NCBI GenBank assembly: GCA_024707145.1 | Contig: JANQAI010000011.1 | Span: forward strand, 186,001 to 250,000 | Reading direction: 5' to 3' | Source: Magnetospirillum sp. | GTDB taxonomy: Bacteria; Pseudomonadota; Alphaproteobacteria; Rhodospirillales; Magnetospirillaceae | Length of the DNA: 64,000 nt | Shown here: in pieces, positions 9,282 to 17,194 of the stretch | How positions within the stretch are numbered: position 1 is the first letter of the stretch | Layout of the letters: every line of letters starts with the position of its first letter | The notes under the pieces: generated by a model | The model's database searches: none | The model's input: only the letters and a program-made list of their open reading frames with translations | What the model was told of the DNA's origin: nothing | Program-made: the position numbers and the translations under genes

Positions 9282-9960
9282 CTTGGCCTCGCTGTTCTGG
9301 GCGGTGGCGACGCTCGGCCTCTACGGGCTGTCGCGACTGGTCAACCGGCGCCTGCGGCGGTGGTGGACCTCGCCGCTGCTGCTGACTTGGGGCGCCTGTC
9401 TCGGCCTTGCTCTGCTCATGCACGTCAGCTATGGCGAATACATCCGCGGCACCCACTGGATCATGGTGCTGCTGGGGCCGGCGACGGTGGCTTTCGCCAT
9501 GCCCATCTACGAGCAGCGGGCGGTCATCCGCCGCCACTGGCCGGTGCTGCTGGCCGGGGTGGCGGTGGGCTCGGCCATCGCCGTGGGTAGCGGCTGGGTG
9601 CTCGCCACCCTGCTGGACCTGTCGCCGGCGCTTCGGCTGTCTCTGCTGCCGCGCTCGGTGACCACGCCCTTCGCCATCGCCTTTTCCAGTGACATCGGCG
9701 GCGTTCCCGAATTGACCGCCACCTGCGTCGTGGTCACCGGTCTGTTCGGCGCGTCGGCCGGCGAGGTGCTGCTGAAATTGCTGCCGCTGTCTTCGCCGTT
9801 CGCCCGTGGTGCCCTGTTCGGTATGGGCGCCCACGGCGCCGGTGTCGCCAAGGCGCGCGAGGTCGGCCGCGAGGAAGGCACCGTCGCCGGCCTGGTGATG
9901 GTGCTGGCCGGCCTGGCCAGTGTCGGCCTGGGGCCGCTGCTGGCCCATTGGCTGCGCTGA
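9271..9960 (+). CDS. lrgB: LrgB/CidB-family membrane protein
   Basis: A 229-residue polytopic membrane protein, the standard partner of LrgA. Family features are THWIMVLLGPATVAFAMPIY, then LPRSVTTPFAIAFSSDIGGV (the conserved SVTTP block) and GMGAHGAGVAKA near the end. About seven hydrophobic segments fit LrgB topology. It overlaps lrgA by 11 bases and ends one base before the convergent NRDE gene. Together LrgA and LrgB form the holin/antiholin-like pair; direct evidence for lysis or metabolite transport in this organism is lacking. Confidence 0.9.
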   Translation: MSADLASLFWAVATLGLYGLSRLVNRRLRRWWTSPLLLTWGACLGLALLMHVSYGEYIRGTHWIMVLLGPATVAFAMPIYEQRAVIRRHWPVLLAGVAVGSAIAVGSGWVLATLLDLSPALRLSLLPRSVTTPFAIAFSSDIGGVPELTATCVVVTGLFGASAGEVLLKLLPLSSPFARGALFGMGAHGAGVAKAREVGREEGTVAGLVMVLAGLASVGLGPLLAHWLR

Positions 9961-9961
9961 G

Positions 9962-10708
9962 CTACAGCGCCACCTCCTGCCATTCCGCGTGATCGGGCCG
10001 GCCGGCGGCGAAGCGCCAGGCGGGCTTGGCTTCCGAGCCGATGGCGGGCAGGGCGATCAGCGACGACGACACCGTGCCGAAGCCGCTGGGGCGGGTGAAG
10101 CACATGGCCGCCGCCTCCTCGCCGTCGGGGCCGCCGCCGCCATCGGCCAGCAGGGCGGCCCAGTCGTGCCAGTCGTCAACCTCGGGGCGTGGCAGCGCGG
10201 CGGCGCGGAAGCGGGGCAGGTAGGCGGCGATGCGCGGGCTGGTGGTATCGTCCAGGTCCTGGGCGGTCAGCATGTGCAGGCCCTCGCCGACGGGATGGGC
10301 GGTTACCCGGGAGGAGCCGTCGGCCCGCAGCCAAAAGGCGTCCCTGTTGTCGGCCACCAGCATGTTGAAGGGGCGGTAGGCGCGGCCGTCCAATTCCGCC
10401 AGGGCGTGCGCTGCGTCCACCGCGTCGGCATGGTCCAGCGCTTCCAGCACCAACTCTCCGCGCGAGCGCTTGCCCGCTTGGGGACCCAGGGTGCCGACCC
10501 GGTTGAGAATGGCCGCGACCACACCGACATCATTCATGCCGAGCCACGAGCCGCCGGCCAGTTCGTCCAGGCCGGCCACCACTTCCGGGCGATCGGACCA
10601 GTGGCGGCCGGGTGCTTTCCACGGCCGCCCGGCCATCTCGTCGCGGTTGGCGGCCACCAGAACGGGCCACTGTGCGGTGGGCTGTCGCAAAATGACCAGT
10701 GTACACAT
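9962..10708 (-). CDS. NRDE (TANGO2-like) family protein
   Basis: A 248-residue protein starting MCTLVILRQP, with Cys2 and the name-giving motif VAANRDEMAGRP (about residues 20-31). Then come LDELAGGSWLGMND and NRVGTLGPQAGKRSRGELV. The family, called NRDE or DUF833, includes eukaryotic TANGO2. The N-terminal Cys resembles Ntn-hydrolases, but no reaction is established for bacterial members. I chose the ATG at 10708, with AGGAAC upstream, because the conserved N-terminus begins there; a longer in-frame ATG (10786) would add 26 unlikely residues. It is convergent with lrgB and divergent from the zeta-inhibitor gene. Confidence 0.87.
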   Translation of the reverse strand: MCTLVILRQPTAQWPVLVAANRDEMAGRPWKAPGRHWSDRPEVVAGLDELAGGSWLGMNDVGVVAAILNRVGTLGPQAGKRSRGELVLEALDHADAVDAAHALAELDGRAYRPFNMLVADNRDAFWLRADGSSRVTAHPVGEGLHMLTAQDLDDTTSPRIAAYLPRFRAAALPRPEVDDWHDWAALLADGGGGPDGEEAAAMCFTRPSGFGTVSSSLIALPAIGSEAKPAWRFAAGRPDHAEWQEVAL

Positions 10709-10782
10709 GAAAAATCCGTTCCTACGAAGCTCAACCGCCGCTATAACACCTTCGCCGCAATGGCAACGGGTCCCAACGACAA

Positions 10783-10799
10783 CCACTTGTATATAGTGG
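10783..10799. promoter_or_regulatory. Inverted repeat in the NRDE / zeta-inhibitor promoter gap
   Basis: CCACT and AGTGG arms around TGTATAT, 23 bp before the start of the zeta inhibitor. The TATATAGT core could double as a -10 element. Position suggests an operator or promoter; nothing more can be said. Confidence 0.35.
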
Positions 10800-10821
10800 G
10801 CGAAAAAGGAAGTCGCGCACC

Positions 10822-11151
10822 ATGACTATGTTCGACGACCGCGAGAAGGCGTTCGAGGCGAAATACCGGCTGGACCAGGAAACGCAGTTCAAGGTCAATA
10901 TCCGCCGCGACAAGCTGCTGGGCCTGTGGGCCGCCGAGCAACTGGGGTTGACCGGCGATGCCGCCAAGGCCTATGCGCTGTCGGTGGTCGACGCCGAATT
11001 CACGGAACCCGATCATGACGCCAGCCACAAGGTCGTCCGCGATTTCGCCGCCAAGGGCGTGGCGGTGGACGAGCACCACGTGAAGAAGCAGTTCGCCCGC
11101 CTGACCGAAGAGGCGCGGCTGCAGGTCATCGAAGAGACCGGCAAGAAGTAG
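10822..11151 (+). CDS. F1-ATPase inhibitor zeta subunit (DUF1476)
   Basis: A 109-residue protein matching the alphaproteobacterial DUF1476 family, shown in Paracoccus denitrificans to be the F1-ATPase inhibitor (zeta subunit). It stops ATP hydrolysis by the F1Fo-ATP synthase through its N-terminal segment. Visible are the conserved N-terminus MTMFDDREKAFEAKYRLDQE, then RRDKLLGLWAAEQLGL and a helical bundle to the end. AAGGAAG precedes the ATG. It is a single-gene unit with its own terminator (11179-11205), and no atp genes are near, which is usual for this family. Confidence 0.9.
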   Translation: MTMFDDREKAFEAKYRLDQETQFKVNIRRDKLLGLWAAEQLGLTGDAAKAYALSVVDAEFTEPDHDASHKVVRDFAAKGVAVDEHHVKKQFARLTEEARLQVIEETGKK

Positions 11152-11178
11152 GGCGTTTCGCCGCTTCTGGAACGCGAG

Positions 11179-11205
11179 GGCCGGGGATCATTCCCCGGCC
11201 TTTTT
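11179..11205 (+). terminator. Rho-independent terminator of the zeta-inhibitor gene
   Basis: A nine-base-pair stem GGCCGGGGA / TCCCCGGCC with a four-base loop, followed immediately by TTTTT, 27 bp after the stop codon. Confidence 0.9.
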
Positions 11206-11217
11206 GTATTATTTATT

Positions 11218-11242
11218 CCCTCTCCCGCGAGGCGGGAGAGGG
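11218..11242. repeat. REP-type palindrome downstream of purB
   Basis: Perfect arms CCCTCTCCCGC and GCGGGAGAGGG, three-base loop, same family as 6639-6663. It starts eight bases beyond the purB stop on the minus strand and probably stabilises or ends that mRNA. Confidence 0.8.
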
Positions 11243-11250
11243 AAAACTGC

Positions 11251-12588
11251 TCACGCCCGGCCGAACACCCGGCGGAAAATGGTGTCCACGTGCTTGGTGT
11301 GGTAGCCCAGGTCGAACAGTCCCTCGATCTGGGCCGGGCTCAGCGCCTTGGTGACGTCGGCGTCGGCCTTCAGGCCGGCCAGGAACTTGCCCTTGGTTTC
11401 CTTGCCCTCGCCGGCGGCATCCCACACCTTCATGGCGTTGCGCTGGACCAGGCGGTAGGCGTCCTCGCGGCTCACACCGGCCTGGGTCAGGGCCAGCAGG
11501 ACGCGCTGCGAGAAGATCAGACCGCCCAACTGGTTCAGGTTGCGCTCGACCACATCCGGATAGACCACCAGCTTGTCCACCACGTTGGTCAGCCGCGCCA
11601 GGGCGAAATCCAGGGTGATGGTGGCATCGGGGCCGATATAGCGCTCGACCGAGGAATGCGAGATGTCACGCTCGTGCCACAGGGCCACGTTCTCCATGGC
11701 CGGGACGACGTAGCCGCGCACCATGCGGGCCAGGCCGGTCAGGTTCTCGGTCAGCACCGGGTTGCGCTTGTGCGGCATGGCCGAGCTGCCCTTCTGGCCG
11801 GGCGAGAAGTATTCCTCGGCCTCGCGCACTTCGGTGCGCTGCAGGTGGCGGATCTCCACCGCCACGCGCTCGATGGAGCTGGCGACGGTGCCCAGCGTGG
11901 CGAAGAACTGGGCGTGGCGGTCGCGCGGGATGACCTGGGTGGACAGCGGCTCGGCCTTCAGGCCCAGCTTGGCCGCCACATGCTCCTCCACCCGCGGGTC
12001 GATGTTGGCGAAGGTGCCGACGGCGCCCGAGATGGCGCAGGTGGCGATGTCCTCGCGCGCGGCCAGCAGGCGGGCCTTGTTGCGCTGGAATTCGGCGTGG
12101 AAGCCGGCGAACTTCAGGCCGATGGTCACCGGCTCGGCATGGATGCCGTGGCTGCGGCCCATGCAGGCCAGGTCCTTGTACTCGAACGCGCGGCGTTCCA
12201 GGGCGGCCAGCAGGGCGTCGATGTCGGCCAGCAGGATGTCGGCGGCCTGTACCAGTTGTACGTTCAGACAGGTGTCCAGCACGTCGGACGAGGTCATGCC
12301 CTGGTGCACGAAGCGCGAGTCGGGGCCGATATGCTCGGCCAGTTCGGTCAGGAAGGCGATGACGTCGTGCTTGGTCTCGGCCTCGATGGCGTCGATGCGG
12401 GCGATGCGCTCGGGGGTGTAGGGCTTGTCGCCGTTGGCCCACACGGCCTTGGCGGACTCCTTGGGGATGACGCCCAGTTCGGCCAGGGCGTCGCAGGCAT
12501 GGGCCTCGATGCGGAACCAGATGGAGAACTTGTTGGCGGGCTCCCAGATGGCGGTCATCTGGGGGCGGGAATAACGGGCGATCGACAT
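11251..12588 (-). CDS. purB: Adenylosuccinate lyase
   Basis: A 445-residue enzyme of the fumarase/aspartase superfamily that removes fumarate from SAICAR and from adenylosuccinate in purine synthesis. Seen are HVxG-type first block ([19 protein letters not shown]), [15 protein letters not shown] with the general-acid His, and the signature [20 protein letters not shown] containing the catalytic Ser loop. The start at 12588 ([17 protein letters not shown]) matches family N-termini; an in-frame ATG at 12657 would add 23 residues with no homologous look. It is not linked to purC-purS in an operon, though both are on the minus strand 4 kb apart. Confidence 0.95.
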   Translation of the reverse strand: MSIARYSRPQMTAIWEPANKFSIWFRIEAHACDALAELGVIPKESAKAVWANGDKPYTPERIARIDAIEAETKHDVIAFLTELAEHIGPDSRFVHQGMTSSDVLDTCLNVQLVQAADILLADIDALLAALERRAFEYKDLACMGRSHGIHAEPVTIGLKFAGFHAEFQRNKARLLAAREDIATCAISGAVGTFANIDPRVEEHVAAKLGLKAEPLSTQVIPRDRHAQFFATLGTVASSIERVAVEIRHLQRTEVREAEEYFSPGQKGSSAMPHKRNPVLTENLTGLARMVRGYVVPAMENVALWHERDISHSSVERYIGPDATITLDFALARLTNVVDKLVVYPDVVERNLNQLGGLIFSQRVLLALTQAGVSREDAYRLVQRNAMKVWDAAGEGKETKGKFLAGLKADADVTKALSPAQIEGLFDLGYHTKHVDTIFRRVFGRA

Positions 12589-12658
12589 CGACGGGGCCTC
12601 AGGCTTGCGGGCGAATCGGAAAGGGGGGTTATGGCAAATAACCGGCTGGTTTGCCAAG

Positions 12659-12686
12659 CCCTTGTCGATGGGGCCCTTGTCGATGG
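12659..12686. repeat. Two tandem copies of a 14-bp unit upstream of purB
   Basis: CCCTTGTCGATGGG occurs at 12659-12672 and again at 12673-12686, between the MarR-like gene and purB. Only two copies are present. It may be a chance duplication or paired regulator sites. Confidence 0.55.
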
Positions 12687-12708
12687 GGGAAGGTGTCCGC
12701 GGGGGCGG

Positions 12709-13173
12709 TTACAGCGGGCGGGTGCGGCCGTAATGGATGAAGTCGGTCCAGGTGCGCTCGACCCGCTGCATGGTGGACAGCGTGGCTTCCAGCATGCGGG
12801 CGGTGTCCTCGCTGCCGCCCAGCACCGCCGACAGGTCGTCCTGCAGCTTGCGGATGGCGTTGCACAGGTCCAGGCCCTTCTGGGTCAGCTTCAGGCGGAC
12901 CGAACGGCGGTCATGGGGCGAACGTTCCTGCGTCAGATAAGCGCACTCGGTCAGCGCCTTAATGTTGTAGGAAACGTTGGAACCCTGGTAGTAGCCGCGA
13001 TCCTTCAAGTCGCGAATCACCACTTCGTTTTCGCCAATATTGTAGAGCAGCAGCGCCTGCACGGCGTTGATGTCTTCAATGCCCAATCGCCGCATTTCCG
13101 TGCGCAAAACGTCGAGGAAATGCCGGTGAAGACGCTCGATCAGGCGGACGATGTCGAAGTATGGCTGGGTCAT
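12709..13173 (-). CDS. MarR-family winged-helix regulator
   Basis: A 154-residue protein with a MarR-like winged helix. The helix-turn-helix region is VIRDLKDRGYYQGSNVSYNI (about residues 51-70), followed by the wing QERSPHDRRSVRLKLTQKG. The N-terminus MTQPYFDIVRLIERLHRHFL and the length resemble the alphaproteobacterial LdtR/YkoM-like subgroup that controls envelope or stress genes, but assignment to that subgroup is tentative. It stands 120 bp upstream of purB on the same strand. The short tandem repeat 12659-12686 lies between the two genes, so co-transcription is possible but unproven. Confidence 0.82.
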   Translation of the reverse strand: MTQPYFDIVRLIERLHRHFLDVLRTEMRRLGIEDINAVQALLLYNIGENEVVIRDLKDRGYYQGSNVSYNIKALTECAYLTQERSPHDRRSVRLKLTQKGLDLCNAIRKLQDDLSAVLGGSEDTARMLEATLSTMQRVERTWTDFIHYGRTRPL

Positions 13174-13345
13174 GGACGCGGATTATATGATTAAGCCTTT
13201 ACGGCAACAACAGGCTTTTTCAAGTTGGTGAGCTAATTGTAAGTTTGGTGAAGGAGAAGGCGGTGCGAATGCCTCGGCGGCATTGCGGCGGAACATGAGG
13301 TGGCGCTATTGTTCCGCTCTCTTCCCATCCGGCGGCGGGGGAGCC

Positions 13346-14457
13346 ATGACGGGCGAGGAAACGGTGGCGGACGAGGCGGAGCAGGCGGACGAGGCGCGGG
13401 CGGGACCGCGCATCATCACCGTGTTCAATCAGAAGGGCGGGGTGGGCAAGACCACCACCAGCGTGAATGTCGCCGTGTGCCTGGCCGCGTTCGGCCGGCG
13501 GGTGGCGCTGATCGATCTGGACAGCCAGAGCAACGCCACCGCCAATGTGGGGGTGACGCCGCCGGTGGCCTCCGGCGCCTATCACCTGATCACCGGGCGC
13601 GCTCCGTTCGCCGAGTGCCTGCGGCCCACGCCCTTCGCCGGGCTGCGCCTGGTGGGCGGTTCGGACGAACTGGCCTGGGCCGATATCGAGCTGGCCCTCG
13701 GCGGCCAGCCCGAGGCCGGCCTGACCCGCGCCCTGCAGACCGCGCCGGACGATCTGGACGTCATCGTCATCGACTGCCCGCCGGCCCCCGGCGTGGTTTC
13801 GGTCAACGCCCTGGTGGCGGCCGACGCGGTGGTGATGCCGGTGATGCCCAGCCCGCATGCGCGGGATGGCCTGCACAAGGCGTGGTGGAACGTCAACCGG
13901 GTGCGGAGCAATTTCAACCAGCAGCTTTCGGTCATCCACATCCTGCTGACCCTGACCGAGGAGGGCGACCTGACCCAGCGCCTGTCCGAGGACATCATGG
14001 CCGAGTTCGGCAACCGGGTGATGCCGGTGCTGGTGCCCCGCGACAACGTGGTGATCGAGGCGGCGGGCCGCGATCTGCCGGTGGCGGTGATGGCGTCGGG
14101 CTCGGCACCGGCGCGAGCCTACGTGCGGGTGGCCGAGTCTGCTGCTGGACCCGTCGGGGCGCGACGACGGCGGCAGCATCGAGGACCGTGACGCCGCCCG
14201 CGCGGTGCTGGATGGTTGGCGCCAGGGCCTGGCCATCACGCCGGAGGCGCCGGAACGCCTGAGCGCGCCGGCCAAGGCCCCGCTGCCCGCGTGGATCCGC
14301 GAGGATCCGGCCGAGATGGCCGAAATGGTGGTGGCCGCCGAGGCGGCGCCCCCGCCAGGCTCGGTCGGGCGCTGCTGCTGGTGGCGCTGGGCGCCGTGCT
14401 GGGGGCGGCCTTCGCCGTGGCGGTGCTCAAGGGGGCGACCTGCCGCTGCCGGTGTAA
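13346..14457 (+). CDS. Orphan ParA-family ATPase with predicted C-terminal membrane anchor; three frameshifts
   Basis: The N-terminal ParA/MinD domain is intact: deviant Walker [16 protein letters not shown] (about residues 29-43), then [17 protein letters not shown] and Walker [12 protein letters not shown]. After residue about 263 the frame breaks at 14138 (T inserted between GAG and CTG). It breaks again in the C-run 14349-14353 and in the G-run 14431-14435. Correcting all three gives 370 residues. The tail is [12 protein letters not shown], a Pro/Ala linker, then the hydrophobic helix [20 protein letters not shown], ending three bases before the convergent peroxiredoxin. No parB or parS lies nearby. 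A membrane-anchored ParA would be unusual. Confidence 0.72.
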
Positions 14458-14460
14458 GAG

Positions 14461-14992
14461 TCAAGCCGCCGCCTTCCGCTGCTTCAGCCAGTTCAGCATG
14501 GTATCGGCGTCGGACACCTCGAACGGGTCGGCGGGGCAATTGTCCTCGAAGCCCGGTTCCACGAACATGCGCACGATCTCCTCGTCGTCCACGTACATGG
14601 AATAGCGCCAGCTGCGCATGCCGAAACCCAGGTTGGACTTGTCCACCAGCATGCCGATCTTGCGGGTGAATTCGCCGTTGCCGTCGGGCAGCAGGAACAC
14701 GTTCCTGGCGCCCTGGGATTTGCCCCACTGGTACATGACGAAGGCGTCGTTCACCGAGATGCACACCACCTCGTCCACCCCCAGGGCGTGGAGCCTGGTC
14801 GTAAAGCTCCTCGTAGCGGGGCAGGTGGCTGGTGGAGCAGGTGGGGGTGAAGGCGCCCGGCAGCGAGAACACCACCACCTTGCGGCCCTTGAACAGCTCC
14901 TCGGAGCTCAGGTCCTTCCATTCGAACGGATTGGACCCGCCCAGTGCATCGTTGCGCACGCGGGTCTTGAAGGTCACCTTGGGTATGCGCAT
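14461..14992 (-). CDS. Peroxiredoxin (Prx5/AhpE-type, glutaredoxin-dependent class), with one frameshift
   Basis: Thiol peroxidase reducing H2O2 and organic peroxides. It starts [15 protein letters not shown]; the active-site block [20 protein letters not shown] has the peroxidatic Cys and the conserved Pro and Thr. The frame breaks at 14794 (on the minus strand an extra G between CAG and CTC). Correction joins YEELYDQ to [20 protein letters not shown]. The C-terminal block [20 protein letters not shown] is typical of the Prx5 group. The restored length is 176 residues. The frameshift is likely a sequence error, one of five with the same GAG-N-CTG context. Converges with the ParA gene. Confidence 0.85.
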
Positions 14993-15052
14993 GCCGCACT
15001 CCTGTGCTCGTTTGCAGTGCGAACACGAGATGCCGAAGTGCGGTTCTTGCCC

Positions 15053-15799
15053 CTACAGCAGGCCGACGCTCTTGAAGCTGGTGTGGCCCTTGCGGCCGAT
15101 GACCAGGTGGTCGTGCACGGCGATGCCGACCGCCCGCAGGGCGTCGCGGACGGCGCGCGTCATCTCGATGTCGGCCTTGGAGGGCGTGGGGTCGCCGCTG
15201 GGGTGGTTGTGCACCATGATGATGGCGCTGGCGTTCAGTTCCAGCGCCCGCTTCACCACCTCGCGCGGGTACAGCGGCGTGTGGTCCACCGTGCCCTGCT
15301 GTTGCAGTTCGTCGGCGACCAGCACGTTCTTGCGGTCCAGGAACAGCAGGCGGAACTGTTCCACCGGCAGCCGGGCCATCACCGCGTTGCAGTAGTCCAG
15401 CAGGGCGTCCCAGGACGAGATCACCGGCTTGTCCGCCACCTTCAACTGGAGCATGCGTTGGGCGGCGTGCTCGACCACCTTCAGATAGGCGGCGGTGGTG
15501 GCGGAAACCCCCTTGAAGGCCTCCAGCACGGCGGTGGGCGCCGCCAGCACCTCGGCGAAGCCGCCGAACTCGTCGATCAGCGCCTTGGCCAGCGGCTTGG
15601 TGTCTTTGCGCGGAATGACGCTGGCCAGCAGCAGTTCCAGCACCTCGTAATCGGGCAGGGCGCCGGGTTCGGCCAGGAAGCGTTCGCGCAGGCGCTCACG
15701 ATGCCCCAGGTAATGGGGACTGTCCGGATTCGCCTGGTCGGCCAGGCCGGGCAGGGCGGGCTCGACGGTCACAGGCGGGCGTGGAAGCCTTCCAGCCAT
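15053..15799 (-). CDS. radC: RadC family (JAMM/MPN-domain) protein
   Basis: A 248-residue RadC protein. It has an N-terminal helix-hairpin-helix region (HYLGHRERLRERF, LLLASVIPRKDTKPLAKALI), then the JAMM metalloprotease-like domain with SAIIMVHNHPSGDPTPSKAD, which supplies the two His and the Asp metal ligands. The true function is unsettled; early assignment to DNA repair was withdrawn for E. coli. The annotated ATG overlaps the PadR-like gene by 31 bases. A GTG at 15772, giving a GTGA overlap and following a GGAAGG sequence, may be the real start. Confidence 0.88.
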   Translation of the reverse strand: MAGRLPRPPVTVEPALPGLADQANPDSPHYLGHRERLRERFLAEPGALPDYEVLELLLASVIPRKDTKPLAKALIDEFGGFAEVLAAPTAVLEAFKGVSATTAAYLKVVEHAAQRMLQLKVADKPVISSWDALLDYCNAVMARLPVEQFRLLFLDRKNVLVADELQQQGTVDHTPLYPREVVKRALELNASAIIMVHNHPSGDPTPSKADIEMTRAVRDALRAVGIAVHDHLVIGRKGHTSFKSVGLL

Positions 15800-16314
15800 T
15801 CCAGCCGCAGTTCCAGGGTCTGGATGTCGTGATCCAGCCAGTCGGTCAGGTGGCAGGGGTCGGAATCGTTGGTGGCGAAGCTGCCGCGCAGGTCGATCAG
15901 GCGGGTCAACTCGCCTTCCACCATCTCGATCAGCAGGTCGGCCTGGGCGCGCTGCTCGTCGCGTTCCAGCAGGTCGAGGAAGCGCATCTTCAGGGCAATG
16001 ATCAGCTTGGACAGGTCGGTGCCGGGGCGCAGGCGGGCGGTTAGCAGGGTCTTCAGCTCTCGCCGGCCGGCCTCGCTGATGCCCAGCAGGGCGTCATCCT
16101 CCATGCCGTTGCCGTCCAGGGCCTCCACCAGTCCCTCATAGCGCAGCAGCTCGATGGAGGTGCCCATCAGGTCCAACTGCGGGCCGGCCACGCGGGAGAG
16201 GAAATGGCGGACCGAACCGGCCAGGGCGGAATAGCGCATGGGCTCGCGGGCGATGGTCCCCAGCGCGCACAGGCGAACGGCTTCCTTCGGCGTCAGCGTG
16301 TTGTCTGCGAACAT
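15769..16314 (-). CDS. PadR-like winged-helix regulator
   Basis: A 181-residue protein. The N-terminal half looks like a PadR winged helix (EAVRLCALGTIAREPMRYSA, then LMGTSIELLRYEGLVEAL, about residues 11-68, and the wing LLGISEAGRRELKTLL). The C-terminal half is helical (about 95-175; FLDLLERDEQRAQADLLIEM), as in the Vir_act_alpha_C domain of long PadR proteins. It overlaps radC and is probably co-transcribed with it. I do not recognise a specific target. The assignment rests on fold-like patterns, so confidence is moderate. Confidence 0.6.
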   Translation of the reverse strand: MFADNTLTPKEAVRLCALGTIAREPMRYSALAGSVRHFLSRVAGPQLDLMGTSIELLRYEGLVEALDGNGMEDDALLGISEAGRRELKTLLTARLRPGTDLSKLIIALKMRFLDLLERDEQRAQADLLIEMVEGELTRLIDLRGSFATNDSDPCHLTDWLDHDIQTLELRLEWLEGFHARL

Positions 16315-16497
16315 GGGCGGTGCCCTTTCCCGGCCTTAATTGCGAATCATTCGCAAAATATAATGCGGCGCGAAGCCGGCGTCCAGAGTCCACTTTCATT
16401 ATGGCAGATGGCTACGGGCGCGCCTAGGGGGCTTTGCGCGCGCGATACGTGTGGCGAGGGGCGATCCATACCTAAGGCATGGTCGCGATCTATTGAA

Positions 16498-16511
16498 AAG
16501 CGATATCGCTT
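16498..16511. promoter_or_regulatory. Perfect 14-bp palindrome upstream of the H1-like gene
   Basis: AAGCGATATCGCTT is fully self-complementary. It lies in the 261-bp gap between the divergent PadR-like gene (start 16314) and the H1-like gene (start 16576), an obvious place for a dimeric regulator. The rest of the gap shows nothing definite. Confidence 0.45.
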
Positions 16512-16575
16512 AGATATAGCATTTGCGAGTGAATTTCCGAGCCGCTCCGGCTCATCCCCAAAGGGACACCAGATC

Positions 16576-16980
16576 ATGACCACGACTACCATTCCCGATC
16601 AGCCGGCAGCCAAGAAGGCCGCCAAGCCGGCGACGCCGAAAGCCAAGGCCGCCGCCCCGGCGCCGGCTGTTCCCGCCAAGCCGAAGGCCAAGGCCAAGCC
16701 GGCGGTTCCCGCCCCTGCGGCAGAGGCAGCCCCCACCCCCGAACCGGCGCTCGCGCCCGTCCTGGAGGCGGCCGAGCCGGTGGAGACCCCCAAGGCCGAC
16801 AAGAAAAAGAAAAAGAAGGACAAGAAGGAAAAGAAGGCCAAGAAGGCCAAGAAGGAGGCGGTGCTGATCCGCTTCGAGGACGTCCAACTTACCGGCATCG
16901 ACGCCCGTGCGGAATCCCTGGGCCTGTCCCGCGCCGCCTGGGTCCGCATGGTGGTCGCCAAGGCGCTGGCGACCGAATGA
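16576..16980 (+). CDS. Histone-H1-like Lys/Ala/Pro-rich protein with a C-terminal helix-rich DNA-binding-like segment
   Basis: A 135-residue protein. Residues about 9-95 are low-complexity Ala/Pro/Lys (AAKKAAKPATPKAKAAAPAP) ending in a nearly pure Lys/Glu block (ADKKKKKKDKKEKKAKK). The last 40 residues are ordered: VLIRFEDVQLTGIDARAESL, then GLSRAAWVRMVVAKALA, resembling a ribbon-helix-helix (strand, helix, helix). The basic tail suggests a nucleoid-associated protein like bacterial H1 homologues, here joined to a possible RHH dimerisation/DNA-binding unit. I found no named family for this combination. The ATG at 16576 is the only one followed by this composition; longer in-frame starts run into the regulatory gap. 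Confidence 0.65.
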   Translation: MTTTTIPDQPAAKKAAKPATPKAKAAAPAPAVPAKPKAKAKPAVPAPAAEAAPTPEPALAPVLEAAEPVETPKADKKKKKKDKKEKKAKKAKKEAVLIRFEDVQLTGIDARAESLGLSRAAWVRMVVAKALATE

Positions 16981-16990
16981 ACGAACAAGG

Positions 16991-17014
16991 CCCTCCCGCC
17001 GACGGGCGGGAGGG
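16991..17014. repeat. REP-type palindrome / possible terminator after the H1-like gene
   Basis: CCCTCCCGCC and GGCGGGAGGG arms with a four-base spacer, ten bases after the stop codon. It is related to the CCCTCTCCCGC family but lacks the central CT, and there is no T-run directly after it. Confidence 0.65.
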
Positions 17015-17081
17015 CTCTTCGGGCCCTGTTTCCGTCATGCCCGGATTTGACCCACGGGTGTGCGGTTTAACTATTCCGTAA

Positions 17082-17160
17082 ACACGGATGAATACAGATA
17101 GCTTCCCCTTATCTGTGTTCATCCGTGTGCGCCGTCAGGCGCCTGTGTTCATCTGTGTTT
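17082..17160. repeat. CACGGATGAA / TTCATCCGTG repeat cluster
   Basis: A 19-base arm at 17082-17100 (ACACGGATGAATACAGATA) pairs with 17110-17128 with one mismatch, making a long hairpin. Then a small GCGCC/GGCGC hairpin follows, and a third half-copy TGTGTTCATCTGTGTTT at about 17144-17160 runs into TTTTTT. The motif has the look of a dispersed repeat and may also serve as terminator between the convergent H1-like and pyrC genes. Confidence 0.65.
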
Positions 17161-17194
17161 TTTGGACGGCTGATGGCCGCGAAGCCAAAAGGCC

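Noticed and set aside
12659..12686. CRISPR-like or VNTR array
   Set aside because: Only two adjacent 14-bp copies with no spacer; kept as a minor repeat only.
11290..13194. 634-codon open frame on the plus strand opposite purB and the MarR gene
   Set aside because: Gly/Gln/His-rich shadow of purB; purB has full signature motifs on the other strand.
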